Assembly (NCBI GenBank): GCA_945883885.1 | Contig: CAMCYM010000089.1 | Span: forward strand, 1-6,900 | Length of the DNA stretch: 6,900 bases | Reading direction: 5' to 3' | Source of the DNA: Chryseobacterium gleum | Lineage (GTDB): Bacteria > Bacteroidota > Bacteroidia > Flavobacteriales_D > Sanyastnellaceae | In this document: one piece after another, positions 6,524 through 6,900 of the stretch | How the letters are laid out: each line of letters begins with the position of its first letter | How positions within the stretch are numbered: position 1 is the first letter of the stretch | Made by a program: the position numbers and the translations under genes | Notes under the pieces: generated by a model | What the model was told of the DNA's origin: nothing | The model's input: only the letters and a program-made list of their open reading frames with translations | Database searches by the model: none

Positions 6524-6900
6524 GACTGCAGGACGGCGTTGCGCCGGCGGAGGCGGTAGGTGACCAGCATGCCGTAGGCGACGGCCCCGCCGACGAGGAA
6601 CATGGCGGTTTGGGTCATCCACATGAGATTCGCTGCGGCAAACCCGAGGCCTCCGTCGCGGTCGAGCGCCATGAAGGCGAGCATGACGGACCACTGGTAC
6701 GCGCCGATGCCGCCGGGAGCCGGCAGCACCATGCCGAAGCCGCCCGCTACGACGATGAACATGGCCTCCGGCAGGTTCAGCCCCTCGAGGTCCATGCTCT
6801 GCAGAACGATGTAAGCGGTGGCGAAATAGATGCCCCAAATGAACACCGTGTGCCCAAGAAATGCCCACCGACGCTCCATGCGCCCGATGCTGCGCAGGCC
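6520..6900 (-). CDS. Flippase-like/UPF0104 integral membrane protein, C-terminal part
   Basis: The last 126 residues of a membrane protein whose start lies beyond the right edge; the frame is open to position 6900, and the ATG at 6879-6877 is internal. At least three hydrophobic segments are visible: one from GHTVFIWGIYF through IVLQSM, one around AMFIVVAGGFGMVLPA with the following WSVMLAFMAL, and one from LMWMTQTAMFLVGG to MLVTYRL. The motif LPAPGGIGAYQW between the second and third matches the conserved PGGxG element of the lysylphosphatidylglycerol synthase transmembrane/flippase-like family (TIGR00374, UPF0104), near its C-terminus. Such proteins are thought to handle lipids or lipid-linked substrates, but the substrate here is unknown, and no aminoacyl-transfer domain follows. 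The tail RLRRRNAVLQS is basic, consistent with a cytoplasmic end. It overlaps rfaE2 by four bases, so both probably belong to one envelope-related operon. Confidence 0.8.
   Translation of the reverse strand, partial: GLRSIGRMERRWAFLGHTVFIWGIYFATAYIVLQSMDLEGLNLPEAMFIVVAGGFGMVLPAPGGIGAYQWSVMLAFMALDRDGGLGFAAANLMWMTQTAMFLVGGAVAYGMLVTYRLRRRNAVLQS

Noticed and set aside
6524..6868. A 115-residue N-terminal extension of RfaE2
   Set aside because: It is the out-of-frame shadow of the membrane-protein gene. The ATG at 6523 gives the usual family start and an ATGA overlap.

Overview
The window looks like a piece of a GC-rich member of the Bacteroidota. Three things point there. The gene order pdxA, yceD/DUF177, rpmF, fabH, accB, accC is one I associate with this phylum. 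The upstream gaps carry the phylum's -7 promoter box (TAnnTTTG) instead of -35/-10 pairs and Shine-Dalgarno sites. The leftmost gene encodes a secreted protein of the type found in gliding/type IX secretion bacteria. By eye the GC content is well above 60 percent, which is high for the phylum. It explains the many long, non-coding open frames opposite the real genes.

Layout. Positions 1-1102 (minus, running off the left edge) encode the N-terminal part of a large exported surface protein with Ig/cadherin-like modules. A 41-base divergent gap separates it from the plus-strand cluster. That cluster is pdxA (1144-2226, vitamin B6), yceD/DUF177 (about 2290-2811), rpmF (2813-3001, ribosomal protein bL32) and a clear intrinsic terminator (3020-3062). 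It continues with fabH (3120-4115, fatty-acid initiation), accB (4159-4644) and accC (4648-5982), the biotin carrier and biotin carboxylase of acetyl-CoA carboxylase. After a 37-base convergent gap the minus strand carries rfaE2/hldC (6020-6523, ADP-heptose synthesis). Overlapping it by four bases is the C-terminal end of a multi-spanning flippase-like/UPF0104 membrane protein (6520-6900, running off the right edge).

How the genes work together. AccB and AccC carry out the carboxylation half of malonyl-CoA synthesis, and FabH condenses an acyl-CoA with malonyl-ACP to start fatty-acid elongation, so 3120-5982 is an initiation module for membrane lipid synthesis. YceD and bL32 link ribosome assembly to this module, as in many bacteria. 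RfaE2 supplies activated heptose for the lipopolysaccharide core, and its membrane neighbour probably also serves the envelope. PdxA is a separate housekeeping function.

There is no gene-free stretch over 300 bases, and I saw no RNA gene, CRISPR array, insertion sequence or phage gene. I did not find an undescribed system. The most interesting signal is regulatory: a near-identical 11-base promoter core, TAC(C/A)TTTGCCG, stands before pdxA, yceD and fabH, and at least two of the genes here probably have very short or no 5' leaders.
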